Positions 8,250-17,900 of a DNA stretch of 64,000 bases are shown in pieces (position 1 is the first letter of the stretch; every line of letters starts with the position of its first letter). The stretch is from assembly GCF_004361915.1 (NCBI RefSeq), contig NZ_SNWP01000010.1:754501-818500 (forward strand), given 5' to 3'. The notes under the pieces were generated by a model. The model ran no database searches, was not told the origin of the DNA, and saw only the letters and a list, made by a program, of their open reading frames with translations. A program made the translations under genes and the position numbers. The stretch is from Sediminibacterium goheungense. GTDB lineage: Bacteria > Bacteroidota > Bacteroidia > Chitinophagales > Chitinophagaceae.

Positions 8250-8825
8250 TTATAAAAAATTCATATTATTTGCCGTATTCATTGTCTTTTCAAGTCCAAT
8301 GGTAGCAAAAGATTCTATGATTTCTACCGATTTATCAATCTTCTGTTGCACAATCGCTTGCTCTTCGGGTAACCATCTGCCCAGTACAAAGTCTACCTGT
8401 CGGCCTTTGGGATATTGATTTCCAATACCGAAACGAAGTTTAGGGTATTGATCTGTGCCCAATGTAAGCTGAATATCTTTCAATCCATTATGGCCCGCAT
8501 CTGAACCCGATCCCCTAAGCCTGATTTTGTTCAGGGGCAAAGCTAAATCATCTACAATCGTCAACGTGTTCGCCAACTCGATTTTTTCTTTATCCATCCA
8601 ATATTTAAAAGCTTTGCCACTCAGGTTCATATAAGTAGTCGGCTTTATACATATAAAAGTTCTGCCCTTCCATTTCACTTCTGCTACTTCTGCCAACCTG
8701 TCGAGTTTAAAAAAAGCATTGTGCCTTAGTACAAAAGCCGTTACCACATCAAAACCAATATTATGACGGGTATGCCTGTATTCTTCTCCTATATTACCTA
8801 ACCCGATTATCAGGAACTTGTTCAT
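8250..8825 (-). CDS. pth: Peptidyl-tRNA hydrolase
   Basis: A 191-residue Pth that frees tRNA from peptidyl-tRNA dropped by ribosomes. The ATG at 8825 opens directly into KFLIIGLGNIGEEYRHTRHNIGFD, where Asn11 and catalytic His21 match the family. TYMNLSG, the VDDLALPL loop and GHNGLKDI follow. An upstream in-frame start would add 37 residues with no family match and run into the divergent kinase gene. A TATTTTTG box lies at 8833-8840, seven bases before the start. Confidence 0.95.
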   Translation of the reverse strand: MNKFLIIGLGNIGEEYRHTRHNIGFDVVTAFVLRHNAFFKLDRLAEVAEVKWKGRTFICIKPTTYMNLSGKAFKYWMDKEKIELANTLTIVDDLALPLNKIRLRGSGSDAGHNGLKDIQLTLGTDQYPKLRFGIGNQYPKGRQVDFVLGRWLPEEQAIVQQKIDKSVEIIESFATIGLEKTMNTANNMNFL

Positions 8826-8832
8826 AGCACAA

Positions 8833-8840
8833 CAAAAATA
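8833..8840 (-). promoter_or_regulatory. -7 box of pth
   Basis: TATTTTTG on the minus strand fits the Bacteroidota TAnnTTTG element and ends seven bases before the pth ATG, giving a very short leader. No clear -33 TTTG is visible at 19-21 bp. Confidence 0.5.
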
Positions 8841-8926
8841 ATCAAGAGTTGTATGTGAAGGGGAAATAAAAATGTAGGTTTCTGTGAATATCGTTTTATT
8901 TTCGGCTACCATTACCTGCGTACCCA

Positions 8927-10216
8927 ATGAAGACACCCCTCTTATTTCAAAAAGCTATTAATATTGGGATAAGACCTGAACTGGATTTAATTGAACAAAA
9001 GAAAACCCGCTTACTCAACTTCATGGTGATACTTGGGCAACTTCACAGCCTGGCCTTCATCATTGTCAATATCATGGAAGGTCATTATTGGAACGTAGGA
9101 CTACTCTCACTAAATGTTACCGGCGGATTATTGTTTCTTTTTATTAATTCTTATCACTTCATACAGACAGCTCGTATTATTCTCACTATTCTATCTACAG
9201 CCAGTTTATGCCTCAGTTCGATTATGTTTCAAAATGGAAATGAATACTATTTCATTACCAATCTGGTAGTAATCAGTTTAATATTTAAAAGAACAAGCGC
9301 TATCATCTGGCTCTCCGTACTCACTATTACCTGTTTTGTTTTTATAAGATTCACCGATACCACTCCGTGGATGCTGGAACCACTACCCCATTCAAGGGTA
9401 TTTATCAATATGACGAGTGCGCTGATATTGGCATTTCTGGGTTTAATTTATTATCGTTTTGAGCAGCGTTTTTATGAACAGCAGTTACAACAAAGTCAGG
9501 TAATACTTGAGAAAAAAAACAGCGAGTTGGAAGAATCGAATACCACAAAAGAAAAATTATTTTCCATTATTGCCCATGATCTGCGTTCTCCTATTGCACA
9601 ACTTAGAAATATACTCGACATGCTCAATAAGCAATTATTGAGTCAGGAGGACTTTTATAAACTTTCCGAACATATTTCTCTAAATGTAAAACAACTACAG
9701 GGTGGACTTGATAATCTTCTACAGTGGAGCAACAGTCAGTTACAGGGGATTGAGGCACATCCACAAAAAGTAGATTTCAAATCTACACTTGCACAGGTAA
9801 TCTCACTTATGCAGGCTGAGATTGAGAATAAATCCTTAGGTATCCATATAGAATCTGAAGGAGGTCCTATCTGGGCCGACCCCAATCATTTACAACTGGT
9901 ACTGAGAAACCTGCTTTCAAATGCGGTAAAGTACAGTTATAAAAGCGGCGTTATTCATATTCATCACTATACACTCAATCATGAAGTTATTATTTCTATT
10001 GCTGATGAAGGTGATGGTATGGATACAGAGATGCAGAAACAACTTTTCTCTGCGGCTAATATCATTTCAAAAAGAGGTACGCTGAATGAAAAGGGAACGG
10101 GATTAGGCTTAAAACTGTGCAAGGAATTCGTTGACAAAAACAACGGAAAAATATGGGTAGAAGCAAGAGAACCCAAGGGTAGTATTTTCTTTGTTTCTTT
10201 TCCGGCTACGATCTGA
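8927..10216 (+). CDS. Membrane sensor histidine kinase
   Basis: A 429-residue kinase. About five or six membrane helices occupy residues 28-175 with no large periplasmic domain, followed by a short coiled coil (EQQLQQSQVILEKKNSELEE) that joins to HisKA. The phospho-His is His217 in IIAHDLRSPIAQLRN. The HATPase domain shows the N box (NLLSNAVKYS, Asn332), G1 (DEGDGMD, about 360) and G2 (GTGLGL, about 390). No response regulator is encoded next to it; the stand-alone receivers at 4592 and 1 are candidates. It is divergent from pth and convergent with rplY. Confidence 0.92.
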   Translation: MKTPLLFQKAINIGIRPELDLIEQKKTRLLNFMVILGQLHSLAFIIVNIMEGHYWNVGLLSLNVTGGLLFLFINSYHFIQTARIILTILSTASLCLSSIMFQNGNEYYFITNLVVISLIFKRTSAIIWLSVLTITCFVFIRFTDTTPWMLEPLPHSRVFINMTSALILAFLGLIYYRFEQRFYEQQLQQSQVILEKKNSELEESNTTKEKLFSIIAHDLRSPIAQLRNILDMLNKQLLSQEDFYKLSEHISLNVKQLQGGLDNLLQWSNSQLQGIEAHPQKVDFKSTLAQVISLMQAEIENKSLGIHIESEGGPIWADPNHLQLVLRNLLSNAVKYSYKSGVIHIHHYTLNHEVIISIADEGDGMDTEMQKQLFSAANIISKRGTLNEKGTGLGLKLCKEFVDKNNGKIWVEAREPKGSIFFVSFPATI

Positions 10217-10236
10217 AAGGTGGATTGTTAAGAGAA

Positions 10237-10331
10237 AGCTGTTAGCCACTAGCTATTAGCTTTTTCAGTTAAAGTGAAAATTTGATGGTGGAAGCAAATG
10301 GGCTAAAAGCTAGCTAATGGCTAAAAGCTAA
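10237..10331. repeat. Word-phased inverted repeat, AGCTNTT/GCTAAAA type
   Basis: The left arm (10237-10265) reads AGCTGTT, AGCCACT, AGCTATT, AGCTTTT in steps of seven. The right arm (10310-10331) is a looser reverse-complement (AGCTAGCTAATGGCT, GCTAAAA, GCTAAAG). It fills the gap between two convergent genes, next to a terminator. Confidence 0.7.
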
Positions 10332-10360
10332 AGAAGGCTGCCCTTTCGGACAGCCTTCTT
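10331..10360. terminator. Terminator between the kinase gene and rplY
   Basis: Stem AAGAAGGCTG (10331-10340) with CAGCCTTCTT (10351-10360), extended by two more G-C pairs, and a small loop. It lies 20 bp past the rplY stop. The minus side is moderately T-rich; the plus side is not. Confidence 0.7.
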
Positions 10361-10379
10361 GAAACATATGTATAAGAAA

Positions 10380-10970
10380 TTATTTCTTCTTCTCTTCTTT
10401 TGCAGCAGTAGCTTCTTCCTGCTTCAACTGACGCGTCATTACTACCGATGCGATAGGAATACGTGGAGAGTTCAGAATTTCCATGTTATCTGCTTTCACA
10501 TCTTCTACACGGATATTTCCATTCAGTTCGAGATTGGTAATATCTACAGCAATGTTTTCCTTCAGATCCTTAGGGAAAGTTTTTACTTTCAATGCCTTCA
10601 TCTTGGTTACCAGTTTACCACCTTCCTTCACACCAACAGATGTTCCGGTAAATTTCAATGGTAAGGTAGCCACTACTTTTTTGTTGTCTACCAGTTCCAG
10701 CAAGTCAACGTGAATGAGAGAATCATCTACTTTGTCGAACTGAAGATCTTTCAGGATGCATCTGTAAGTTTTGCCATCCACTTTAACTTCTGCCAGTTGG
10801 AATTCACTTGTGTAAACCAAAGGTTTGAAAGCCTTTGCAGGAGCAAAGAAATTGATCTCCTGTGCACCCCCGTAAATTACACCTGGCACGTTTTCCTGAG
10901 AGCGAATCTGGCGGGCGGCTTTTTTGCCATTTTCGGTCCTCAGTTGTCCTTCGATTGTAATTGTTTTCAT
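10380..10970 (-). CDS. rplY: 50S ribosomal protein L25/Ctc (general stress form)
   Basis: A 196-residue two-domain L25 of the TL5/CTC kind, which binds 5S rRNA. The N-terminal beta domain (residues 1-90) starts MKTITIEGQLRTENGKKAARQIR, with the typical VPGVIYGG motif. The C-terminal domain (about 95-180) contains LPLKFTGTSVGVKEGGKL. The tail is a Glu/Lys-rich low-complexity end. The ATG at 10970 matches the family start; an earlier in-frame start would add MPSKILN. It lies downstream of prs in the same direction, a very common prs-rplY order across bacteria. Confidence 0.95.
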   Translation of the reverse strand: MKTITIEGQLRTENGKKAARQIRSQENVPGVIYGGAQEINFFAPAKAFKPLVYTSEFQLAEVKVDGKTYRCILKDLQFDKVDDSLIHVDLLELVDNKKVVATLPLKFTGTSVGVKEGGKLVTKMKALKVKTFPKDLKENIAVDITNLELNGNIRVEDVKADNMEILNSPRIPIASVVMTRQLKQEEATAAKEEKKK

Positions 10971-10988
10971 GTTTAAAATTTTGGACGG

Positions 10989-10996
10989 CAAAAGTA
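10989..10996 (-). promoter_or_regulatory. -7 box of rplY
   Basis: TACTTTTG on the minus strand fits TAnnTTTG and lies 18 bp before the rplY start codon. It suggests rplY has its own promoter in addition to any read-through from prs. No clear -33 element is seen. Confidence 0.5.
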
Positions 10997-11016
10997 AGGG
11001 AAAATCTTTGATTTTT

Positions 11017-11160
11017 AGCTATGAGCTGCCAGCTGCGGGCTATGAGCTGTACAATAAAAGTAAGACATTGTATATGTTATTGAAAATCAACAATATATAC
11101 AATGTCTTACTTAATGCAGGTACTAAAAAGCTCGCAGCTCATAGCCCATTGCTCACGGCT
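11017..11160. repeat. Nested inverted repeat: heptamer-phased outer arms around a 25-bp inner palindrome
   Basis: The outer left arm (11017-11053) reads AGCTATG, AGCTGCC, AGCTGCG, GGCTATG, AGCTGTA. The right arm (11125-11160) is its approximate complement (CAGCTCATAGCCC). Inside is a second inverted repeat, 11058-11082 with 11088-11112, matching at 23 of 25 positions. The inner repeat is not heptamer-phased. The whole lies between prs and rplY, ending three bases before the prs stop codon. Confidence 0.85.
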
Positions 11161-11163
11161 TCC

Positions 11164-12123
11164 CTACCCTCTTCCTTTCAATTGAGAATGAATAAAGAGG
11201 CTGGTTATGCTTTTATTCTCGTAGGCGTTGCGGATGGCGATGGCAAACAGGTCGGCTACAGAAATCACTTTTATCTTGGTAGAGACATGGTCTTCTTTCA
11301 ATGGTATGGTATCGCAAACCACCAGTTCTTCCAGCACACTGTTTTCAATGTTTTCGTAGGCTTTACCGCTTAATACCGGGTGGGTAATCAATGCGCGTAC
11401 ACTTCTGGCTCCTTTTTCCTTCAGCAGGCCTGCTGCTTTTGCCAGGGTACCACCGGTATCACAGATATCATCAACCAGTACGATATCTCTGTCTGTAACA
11501 TCTCCGATTACCACCATGCTGGCGATTTCATTGGCTCTTTTGCGGTGTTTGTCGCAAATAACCATTTCTGCATTGAAATAACTGGCGATTTCGCGTACAC
11601 GGTTGGTACTTCCCACATCCGGAGCTGCAAATGTGAGATGCTGCAGTTTCAATTGCTCAATATACGGTATGAAGATGGCTGAGCTATCGAGGTGATCAAC
11701 CGGTACATCAAAAAACGCCTGAATTTGAGCGGCGTGGAGATCCATTGTTATCACCCTATCCGCTCCGGCTGCTTCCAACAGAGTTGCTATAAGTTTGGAG
11801 CCGATTGCTACCCTTGGTTTATCCTTACGGTCCTGACGGGCAAACCCATAATAAGGTATTACTGCAATGATTTTATAGGCGCTGGCACGTTTGGCTGCGT
11901 CGATCATCAACAGTAATTCCATCAGGTTATCGGTAGGTGCATAAGTGCTTTGAACCAGGAAAACATAATCGCCGCGGATACTTTCCAGGAAGATAGGCTG
12001 GAACTCTCCGTCACTGAATTTCTGGATATTGATTTTACCAATGGGGGCACCAAAACGTTGTGCGATTTTTTCTGCCAGCTTTTGTGAACCTGTGCCGGAG
12101 AAAATCTTGACAGATGGATTCAT
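11164..12123 (-). CDS. prs: Ribose-phosphate pyrophosphokinase
   Basis: A 319-residue PRPP synthase (ribose 5-phosphate plus ATP to PRPP plus AMP), feeding purine, pyrimidine, His and Trp synthesis. The N-terminus begins KIFSGTGSQKLAEKIA. The flexible-loop/ATP region appears in YGFARQDRKDKPRV, and the PRPP loop is VLVDDICDTGGTL. Length is normal. The C-terminal residues after SLFIHSQLKGRG end three bases from the nested repeat. A TATCTTCG stretch 20-30 bp upstream of the ATG is one base from the phylum's -7 box. Confidence 0.96.
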   Translation of the reverse strand: MNPSVKIFSGTGSQKLAEKIAQRFGAPIGKINIQKFSDGEFQPIFLESIRGDYVFLVQSTYAPTDNLMELLLMIDAAKRASAYKIIAVIPYYGFARQDRKDKPRVAIGSKLIATLLEAAGADRVITMDLHAAQIQAFFDVPVDHLDSSAIFIPYIEQLKLQHLTFAAPDVGSTNRVREIASYFNAEMVICDKHRKRANEIASMVVIGDVTDRDIVLVDDICDTGGTLAKAAGLLKEKGARSVRALITHPVLSGKAYENIENSVLEELVVCDTIPLKEDHVSTKIKVISVADLFAIAIRNAYENKSITSLFIHSQLKGRG

Positions 12124-12196
12124 AATAGAGGGAATATGCGGCGAAGATAGAGATTAGGTTAAGAAATTATGATTTGAAAATTTCAATTTTTTTACC

Positions 12197-12886
12197 ATGG
12201 AAAAAAATACCATCAAAGAATGGGCATCAGATGATCAGCCCCGCCAAAAATTACTTACCAAAGGGGTTGAAACCCTGAGTGACTCCGAGCTGTTAGCGAT
12301 TCTCATTAACCATGGGATTCCGGGTAAATCTGCCCTTTCACTGGCCAAGGAACTACTATCTTATTGCAAAAACGACCTGAATATCATGGGTACTTTGTCG
12401 GTAAAGTCGATCTGTAAATTAGGCATTAAAGGGCTGGGCGAAGCAAAAGCCGTAACCATAACGGCAGCACTGGAGATTGGTTTACGCAGGCACCAACTCA
12501 TTGTGAAAAAAGAGATCATTAAAAGCAGTGAGGATATTGCTGAATTTTTGCGGGCCAAAATGGCTCACAAGCCACAGGAAATATTTGCTGTCTTATTTCT
12601 AAACCGGGGCAACAGGATCATTACCCTGGAAACCGTTAGCGAAGGTGGTATTACGGGTACAGTAGTAGACATCCGTATTATTCTCAAAAAAGCCGTTTTA
12701 CATGATGCGGTATCCCTTGTTTTATGCCATAATCACCCCAGCGGCAACCTGCAACCCAGCAGGGCCGATGAATTGATTACACAAAAAATTAAGGAGGCAG
12801 CAGCATTATTCGATATCCGCTTACTGGACCATATTATTGTAAGTACTGACGGGCATTATAGTTTTGCAGATGAAGGCAAACTCTGA
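12197..12886 (+). CDS. radC: RadC-family JAB/MPN protein
   Basis: A 229-residue RadC. The N-terminal helix-hairpin-helix-like region (residues 1-90) begins IKEWASDDQPRQKLLTKG with SDSELLAILINHG. The JAB domain carries Glu in LETVSEGG and the metal motif HNHPSGNLQPSRAD. The role in repair or recombination is unsettled in the family; the fold is that of a metal-dependent protease-like domain. Divergent from prs and convergent with the DUF3467-like gene. Confidence 0.94.
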   Translation: MEKNTIKEWASDDQPRQKLLTKGVETLSDSELLAILINHGIPGKSALSLAKELLSYCKNDLNIMGTLSVKSICKLGIKGLGEAKAVTITAALEIGLRRHQLIVKKEIIKSSEDIAEFLRAKMAHKPQEIFAVLFLNRGNRIITLETVSEGGITGTVVDIRIILKKAVLHDAVSLVLCHNHPSGNLQPSRADELITQKIKEAAALFDIRLLDHIIVSTDGHYSFADEGKL

Positions 12887-12891
12887 TAAGC

Positions 12892-13014
12892 AGGATGGGT
12901 AGATGTACAGGATGAATTGGATGATTAGAATGCAAGCTGCAGAAAACTTTCTCGGCAACCATCTACATTTCGGATCTGTATATCCTGTGCATCCACATCA
13001 TCATGCCTTATCCC
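12892..13014. repeat. Word-phased inverted repeat with a nine-base word (GATGNNNNG)
   Basis: The left arm (12892-12931) contains GATGTACAG, GATGAATTG, GATGATTAG in steps of nine. The right arm (about 12959-13014) contains the complementary CATCTACA, ATCCTGT, CATCCACATCATC. Matching is loose. It fills the space between the stop codons of two convergent genes, ending two bases before the stop at 13017. Confidence 0.65.
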
Positions 13015-13016
13015 AG

Positions 13017-13325
13017 TTATGCCTGTGCAGTAGGGCCGCCGAAATTCATCGGTATTTCGATATGTTCCAGATCCTGTATGGTTCCATTGGCAGCTTCGAA
13101 GCGTGCAATATTTTCTTCCAGTGCTTTCATAAACCGCTTGGCATGCATAGGTGTGAAAATAATTCTTGACTTAACCCTGCTTTTTGGCGTACCGGGCATC
13201 ACATTTACAAAATCGATCACAAATTCTGCATTGCTATGTGTAATGATGGCGAGGTTGGCATATTCGCCTTCTGCCATTTCTTCGCTGATTTCAATATTCA
13301 ACTGGTTATTGGGTTGCTGTTCCAT
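13017..13325 (-). CDS. DUF3467-family small protein
   Basis: A 102-residue cytoplasmic protein resembling DUF3467: it contains EGEYANLAIITHSNAEFVIDFVNVMPGTPKSRVKSRIIFTP and HAKRFMKALEENI, the usual family blocks. Function unknown. The ATG at 13325 (MEQQPNNQ) is used; an upstream TTG would add seven residues. Gln-rich at the N-terminus. Terminates next to the 12892-13014 repeat. Confidence 0.85.
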   Translation of the reverse strand: MEQQPNNQLNIEISEEMAEGEYANLAIITHSNAEFVIDFVNVMPGTPKSRVKSRIIFTPMHAKRFMKALEENIARFEAANGTIQDLEHIEIPMNFGGPTAQA

Positions 13326-13379
13326 ATGATGATTTAAGGATGACAAAATTAGGCGAAAATAAATGGTATCTGTATATGG

Positions 13380-13420
13380 GTATAAAAAAGAGAAGGCCGG
13401 TAAGAATACCGGCCGTTCTC
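13380..13420 (-). terminator. Terminator of the susCD operon
   Basis: GGCCGGTA (13395-13402) and TACCGGCC (13407-13414) with an AGAA loop, extended by GAGAA/TTCTC. On the minus strand it is followed by a run of T (plus A-run 13384-13389). It lies about 80 bp past the SusD stop. Confidence 0.85.
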
Positions 13421-13502
13421 ATGTGCATGATAAACTATAAAAACTGAAAACGAGTGACTATTTATTCAATTGGAATTTACAACATTTTCCAATATCACTG
13501 CA

Positions 13503-14945
13503 CTATTTATCCCACCAAACTTTTGCATTCATGGAATTAGAATTGTAAGACGCCGCAGCGCTTGCATAGTTGGTTGGGTTATACAGTGGTTCATTTGAAC
13601 CGTATGGAATTCTTCTGGGAACAGCATTGGCTGAACCAGGAACAGCGGCCATGGTTGGGAAACCGGTTCTACGGTATTCAGCCCAACCCTGGTTACCATC
13701 AGGATAATAAGATAACCATCTCTGCTCTCCAATTTTCTGTGCATCAGAAGCCAGGCCGGTTAAAGCCACATCTGTCTGAGCCAGGTAGGTAGCAATGGCA
13801 CCAGCATTGGTAATGCCCCAACGGTTCATTTCAGCTGTAATACCATTGGCATACATGGTTGCTACTACTTCAGTAGTCCAGCCAAGACGTGCAGCTTCAG
13901 CACGGGCCAGGAAAACCTGTCCGGCAGTCATCAGGTACATAGGCATGGTTTGGGCAGTAGTCGTAAAACCATAGAGAAAGCCAAAACTAGGATTCGCAGT
14001 TTGCCATGCAAGTGCATCCGCACGTGTTAATCCATAAGGAAAACCTTTAGAATTATTGGTGAACACATTGATACGAGGATCGCTTTTAGCTGTTAGCTGA
14101 TCTGTTACCGTTTTACTTACTGCGTAGTCAAAACGCTGCGTAACCACATAGTAGTTATAGATCGGGTTACGATAGTTACCACCTGGGTATACAATCGCTG
14201 CATTATCTGCATTATTATCGATTACACCTGCAGCAATGGCGGCTGCGAACTCAGCCTTACCCAGTGTAGCATTTGCCTTAGACATACGCAGCGCTATGGT
14301 AGCGATGAGTGAGTTGGCAAATTTTTTCCACTTGGTTGTGTTACCACTGTACATGATGTCGCCCTGAACAGTTAAGCCACCATCAAATTGGGCAACTGAT
14401 TCTTTCAGTTCTTTAATAAGGTCAGGATAAATCAACTCCTGCTTATCGTAGGCGATGGTTCCTTTACCTTTTAAAGCTTCGAAATAAGGGATATCACCAT
14501 AAGCATCTGTAAGCATCCAGAAGTTATAGGCTTTCAGGATACGTGCAATAGCAATCTGGTTATTGTTAGAACCAAACTGGGCTGCTGCTGTCTTGGTAGC
14601 AGGATCTGTATTTACATTGATGATATTCTGTAAATCATACAAATCACCAGAATAGGTACCATCCCAGTTAATAACAGGGCTTGCATACCTTGAGATATCT
14701 GTATACTGGGTTTCAGACATGTACTGACAGTAAAGTCCGGCAGTGGTATTAATGGTACCACCCCATACATTTCCACCCGCACCAGCAAGAACGTTGGTTA
14801 ACAGTGCTGATGTAATGGGAACAGTTGTTGCGTTAGGGTTATTATTGATGGTACCGAAATCATCAATACCCTTACTACAACCTGTAAGCAAGGTTGCAAA
14901 AACCCCTAATGCCATTGCGGCTCTTTTAAAATTCACTTGTGTCAT
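13503..14945 (-). CDS. SusD/RagB-family outer-membrane lipoprotein
   Basis: A 480-residue nutrient-binding lipoprotein partner of the TonB-linked SusC upstream. The lipobox is LLTGC with Cys23. The mature part has the helical TPR-like scaffold typical of the SusD-like group: LTNVLAGAGGNVWGG, YMSETQYTDISRY, LTDAYGDIPYFEALKG, and FLARAEAARLGW near the C-terminus. It lies 20 bp after susC and should form the lid of the SusC pore. The substrate cannot be told; no glycosidase or peptidase gene is in the operon, and the sequence fits the SusD-like group often found with protein or peptide substrates only weakly. Confidence 0.93.
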   Translation of the reverse strand: MTQVNFKRAAMALGVFATLLTGCSKGIDDFGTINNNPNATTVPITSALLTNVLAGAGGNVWGGTINTTAGLYCQYMSETQYTDISRYASPVINWDGTYSGDLYDLQNIINVNTDPATKTAAAQFGSNNNQIAIARILKAYNFWMLTDAYGDIPYFEALKGKGTIAYDKQELIYPDLIKELKESVAQFDGGLTVQGDIMYSGNTTKWKKFANSLIATIALRMSKANATLGKAEFAAAIAAGVIDNNADNAAIVYPGGNYRNPIYNYYVVTQRFDYAVSKTVTDQLTAKSDPRINVFTNNSKGFPYGLTRADALAWQTANPSFGFLYGFTTTAQTMPMYLMTAGQVFLARAEAARLGWTTEVVATMYANGITAEMNRWGITNAGAIATYLAQTDVALTGLASDAQKIGEQRWLSYYPDGNQGWAEYRRTGFPTMAAVPGSANAVPRRIPYGSNEPLYNPTNYASAAASYNSNSMNAKVWWDK

Positions 14946-14965
14946 ATAAATGATATTTAAGGGTT

Positions 14966-17900
14966 TTAGAAATTAAGTTTTAAGTTAAATCCGATTGAAC
15001 GTGAACCTGGCAGGTTACCATCTTCACCTTGTACACCACTGATCTCAGAGGGGTCGAAGTTTTTGGTATCGCGATAGATAAAGAACAGGTTACGTGCAAT
15101 TACTGAAACTGATGCTCCCTGGAATACTTTTCCTATTTTACCCATTTTCTGGGTTGGAATAGCATAACCGAGGCTTAACTCACGCAGTTTTACAAAAGAT
15201 AAGCTGTGAACGAATGGTTCAGCGATCTGCTGATAGTAGAACTGATGGAAATAGTCATATGCATCAACATAAACATCCACCGGCGTTTTTCCATCCGCAG
15301 CATCCACACCTCTTACACGAACACCACCGCCTGAAGCAACCGGGTCACGAACAGGGTTACCTTTATCGTTTTTACCTGCAGTTGTATTCAACAGACCAGA
15401 GAAGGTACCCCACTGCTCAGACAGAGAGAAGAATTTACCACCTACCTGATAATCAAATGTCATACCGAGGTTCCAGTTTTTGTAAGTAATAAAGTTCTGT
15501 AAACCACCTGTAAGTTTTGGTACAACAGAACCCCACTCTTTATTGGCATCAGCCTGATACCAGCCTAAACCACCGCTGAAACCATTGGTAGTAATGAGAG
15601 GCTGACCATCAGCATTACGCTTGATACCGCCACCCATCAGCATACCCCACTGCTTGTCTACAAAGTGGAAAGCACGTGCAAAACGGGTACCGAATGAACC
15701 ACCAGCCAATGTATAGCTTGTTAAACCAGGAGCCAGTGCCCTTACTTTATTATCTAAGATATAAGCAACGGTTTTATTAAGTTCCCAGCTGAAGTTTCTT
15801 TTCTTCATTACACTAACACCGAGTTCCATTTCCAAACCGGAACGTGTTACGCGTGCAGCGTTGATGGTCTGAGAAGTAAATCCACTCACGCCACTTACTG
15901 TTACACCCAAAGGCTCATCTCTGTTGTCTTCATTATAGTAAACTAAATTCAGACGAACTTTATTTTTAAAGAAACGTAAGTCAACACCCGCTTCCCATGT
16001 AGTGGTTAATGCACCACGCAGGTTTGGATCAGGTGTACCGTTTGGTGTCGTCATCAGGAAGTTAGATCCCCATAACAGTGCGTTTACTGAGTAGTTCAGG
16101 TTAAGCGCGTATGGTCCGAGGGTCTTTGGTTTTTTACCCCATGAACCGAATACTTTACCAAAGCTCAACCATGAAATTTTCTTGGTGAACTCGCTGAATA
16201 CAAATGAAGCACCTACAGATGGAGATAACAATGAGTTATTTCCTTTAGGCAGCGTAGAGAACCAGTCGTTACGGAATGCCCATGTTAAGCTGAGGTATTT
16301 TTTATATTCCACATCACCAAATGCAAACAATGAATTTGCCTGCTGATCAGACCTTGTATTGGTAATAGTAGGTGTTGTTTTTGAATTGCTGATAGCATAC
16401 AGATCAGGTACGTTTAAACCTGTGTTAGTGTTAGCAGCAACAGCTCTGTTACGGATATTCAAACGGTTGGCACCTACGTTGGCAGTAACATCAAGATCTC
16501 CGAATTTCTGTGTGTAAGTAGCCACACCTTCAAAGTTCCATTCGTTGTTAACTGTATTGCTGGTACCATAGCTGGCCAGTAAACCTGTTTGTCCACCAGA
16601 GTTTTCCAGTACACTTGGTACAATGTTCTCCACATTACCACCAAACTGATCTTTACGGATCGCTCCTTTGAATTTGAAGTTTTTAGAGAATTTAACGGTT
16701 ACATTCAGGTCACCGTATAATCTGTCTCTTCTTTGTGTAAGATTAATATTCTGGAAATAAGTGAAAGGATTGTACCAGTAGTTGGCAGCATACACACTGT
16801 TTTTAGGTGCAGCAGCACTCCATGAACCCGGGTTACGACGGAAATTCCATGAAGCAAAAGTTCCTACCGGTGTTTTCAATCCTGCGAGTTCACGCATGAT
16901 ATCAATATCCAGATCGCGGTGGAACCACTGGCTGAAGTTACCCGCTGAGTTATTGGAGTAACCATCATTAAAATCACCGCTGATGAGCTGGTTGGTATAG
17001 TTAATATTGGCTCCAACAGTAATGTACTGACCCATATCCATGCTGAATGAAGTATTCAGTGAGTGTCTGAGTGATTTACTGTTTTCCAGCATACCCTTGA
17101 TGCTCTGGTTGGTATAAGAAACACGGAGATTGGTTCCTGCACCATTGCTATGTGAGAAACTCACATTGGTATTAGAAGTTACACCTGTGTTCCAGAAATC
17201 TTTAGCATTATTGGGTTGAGCGGTAAAGCTGGCTGTTTTGCCGGAACGTGCATGTCCCGGAATAAAAGCATACCAGGGAATATATTCTGATCCGTCAATT
17301 TTCGGACCCCATGAAGCATCATCGGTAAAATCACGGTAACGCTTACCATTTAATGCCTGCCATTCTGTTGGCATTCCGGCAACATAGTTAAAAGTTAACC
17401 ATGGACCATCACCACCACCATATTCATTCTGGTACTGAGGTAAAAAAATCGCTCTGTCGAATGTAACAGACTGGTTTACTTCTACGCCCACACCTTTAGG
17501 CTTGCTGCCTTTTTTTGTGCTGATAACAATCGCACCGTTACCGGCACGGCTACCAAATAATGCTGTTGCGTTGGCACCCTTTAATACGGTGATATCAGCA
17601 ACATCATCGGGATTAATATCAAATGAGTTGGTAATGGTACCATCTACTACATAGATAGCCGCAGCATCGCCCAGTGAACCACCACCACGAATACGCAGGA
17701 AACCCTGATCATTCAGTTTGGCAGAAGACTGGCCCCTGAACTGCACACCCGCCACTTTACCGGCCATTGCATTGTTCAGGTTTGGCTGACGGATAACATT
17801 CAGTTTTTCATCGCTGATTACCTGCGAACTGAATGGGGTAGTACGCTGTGATTTTTTTACACCGAAGGCACTGGTTACAAATACTTCTTCCAGTTCGCCC

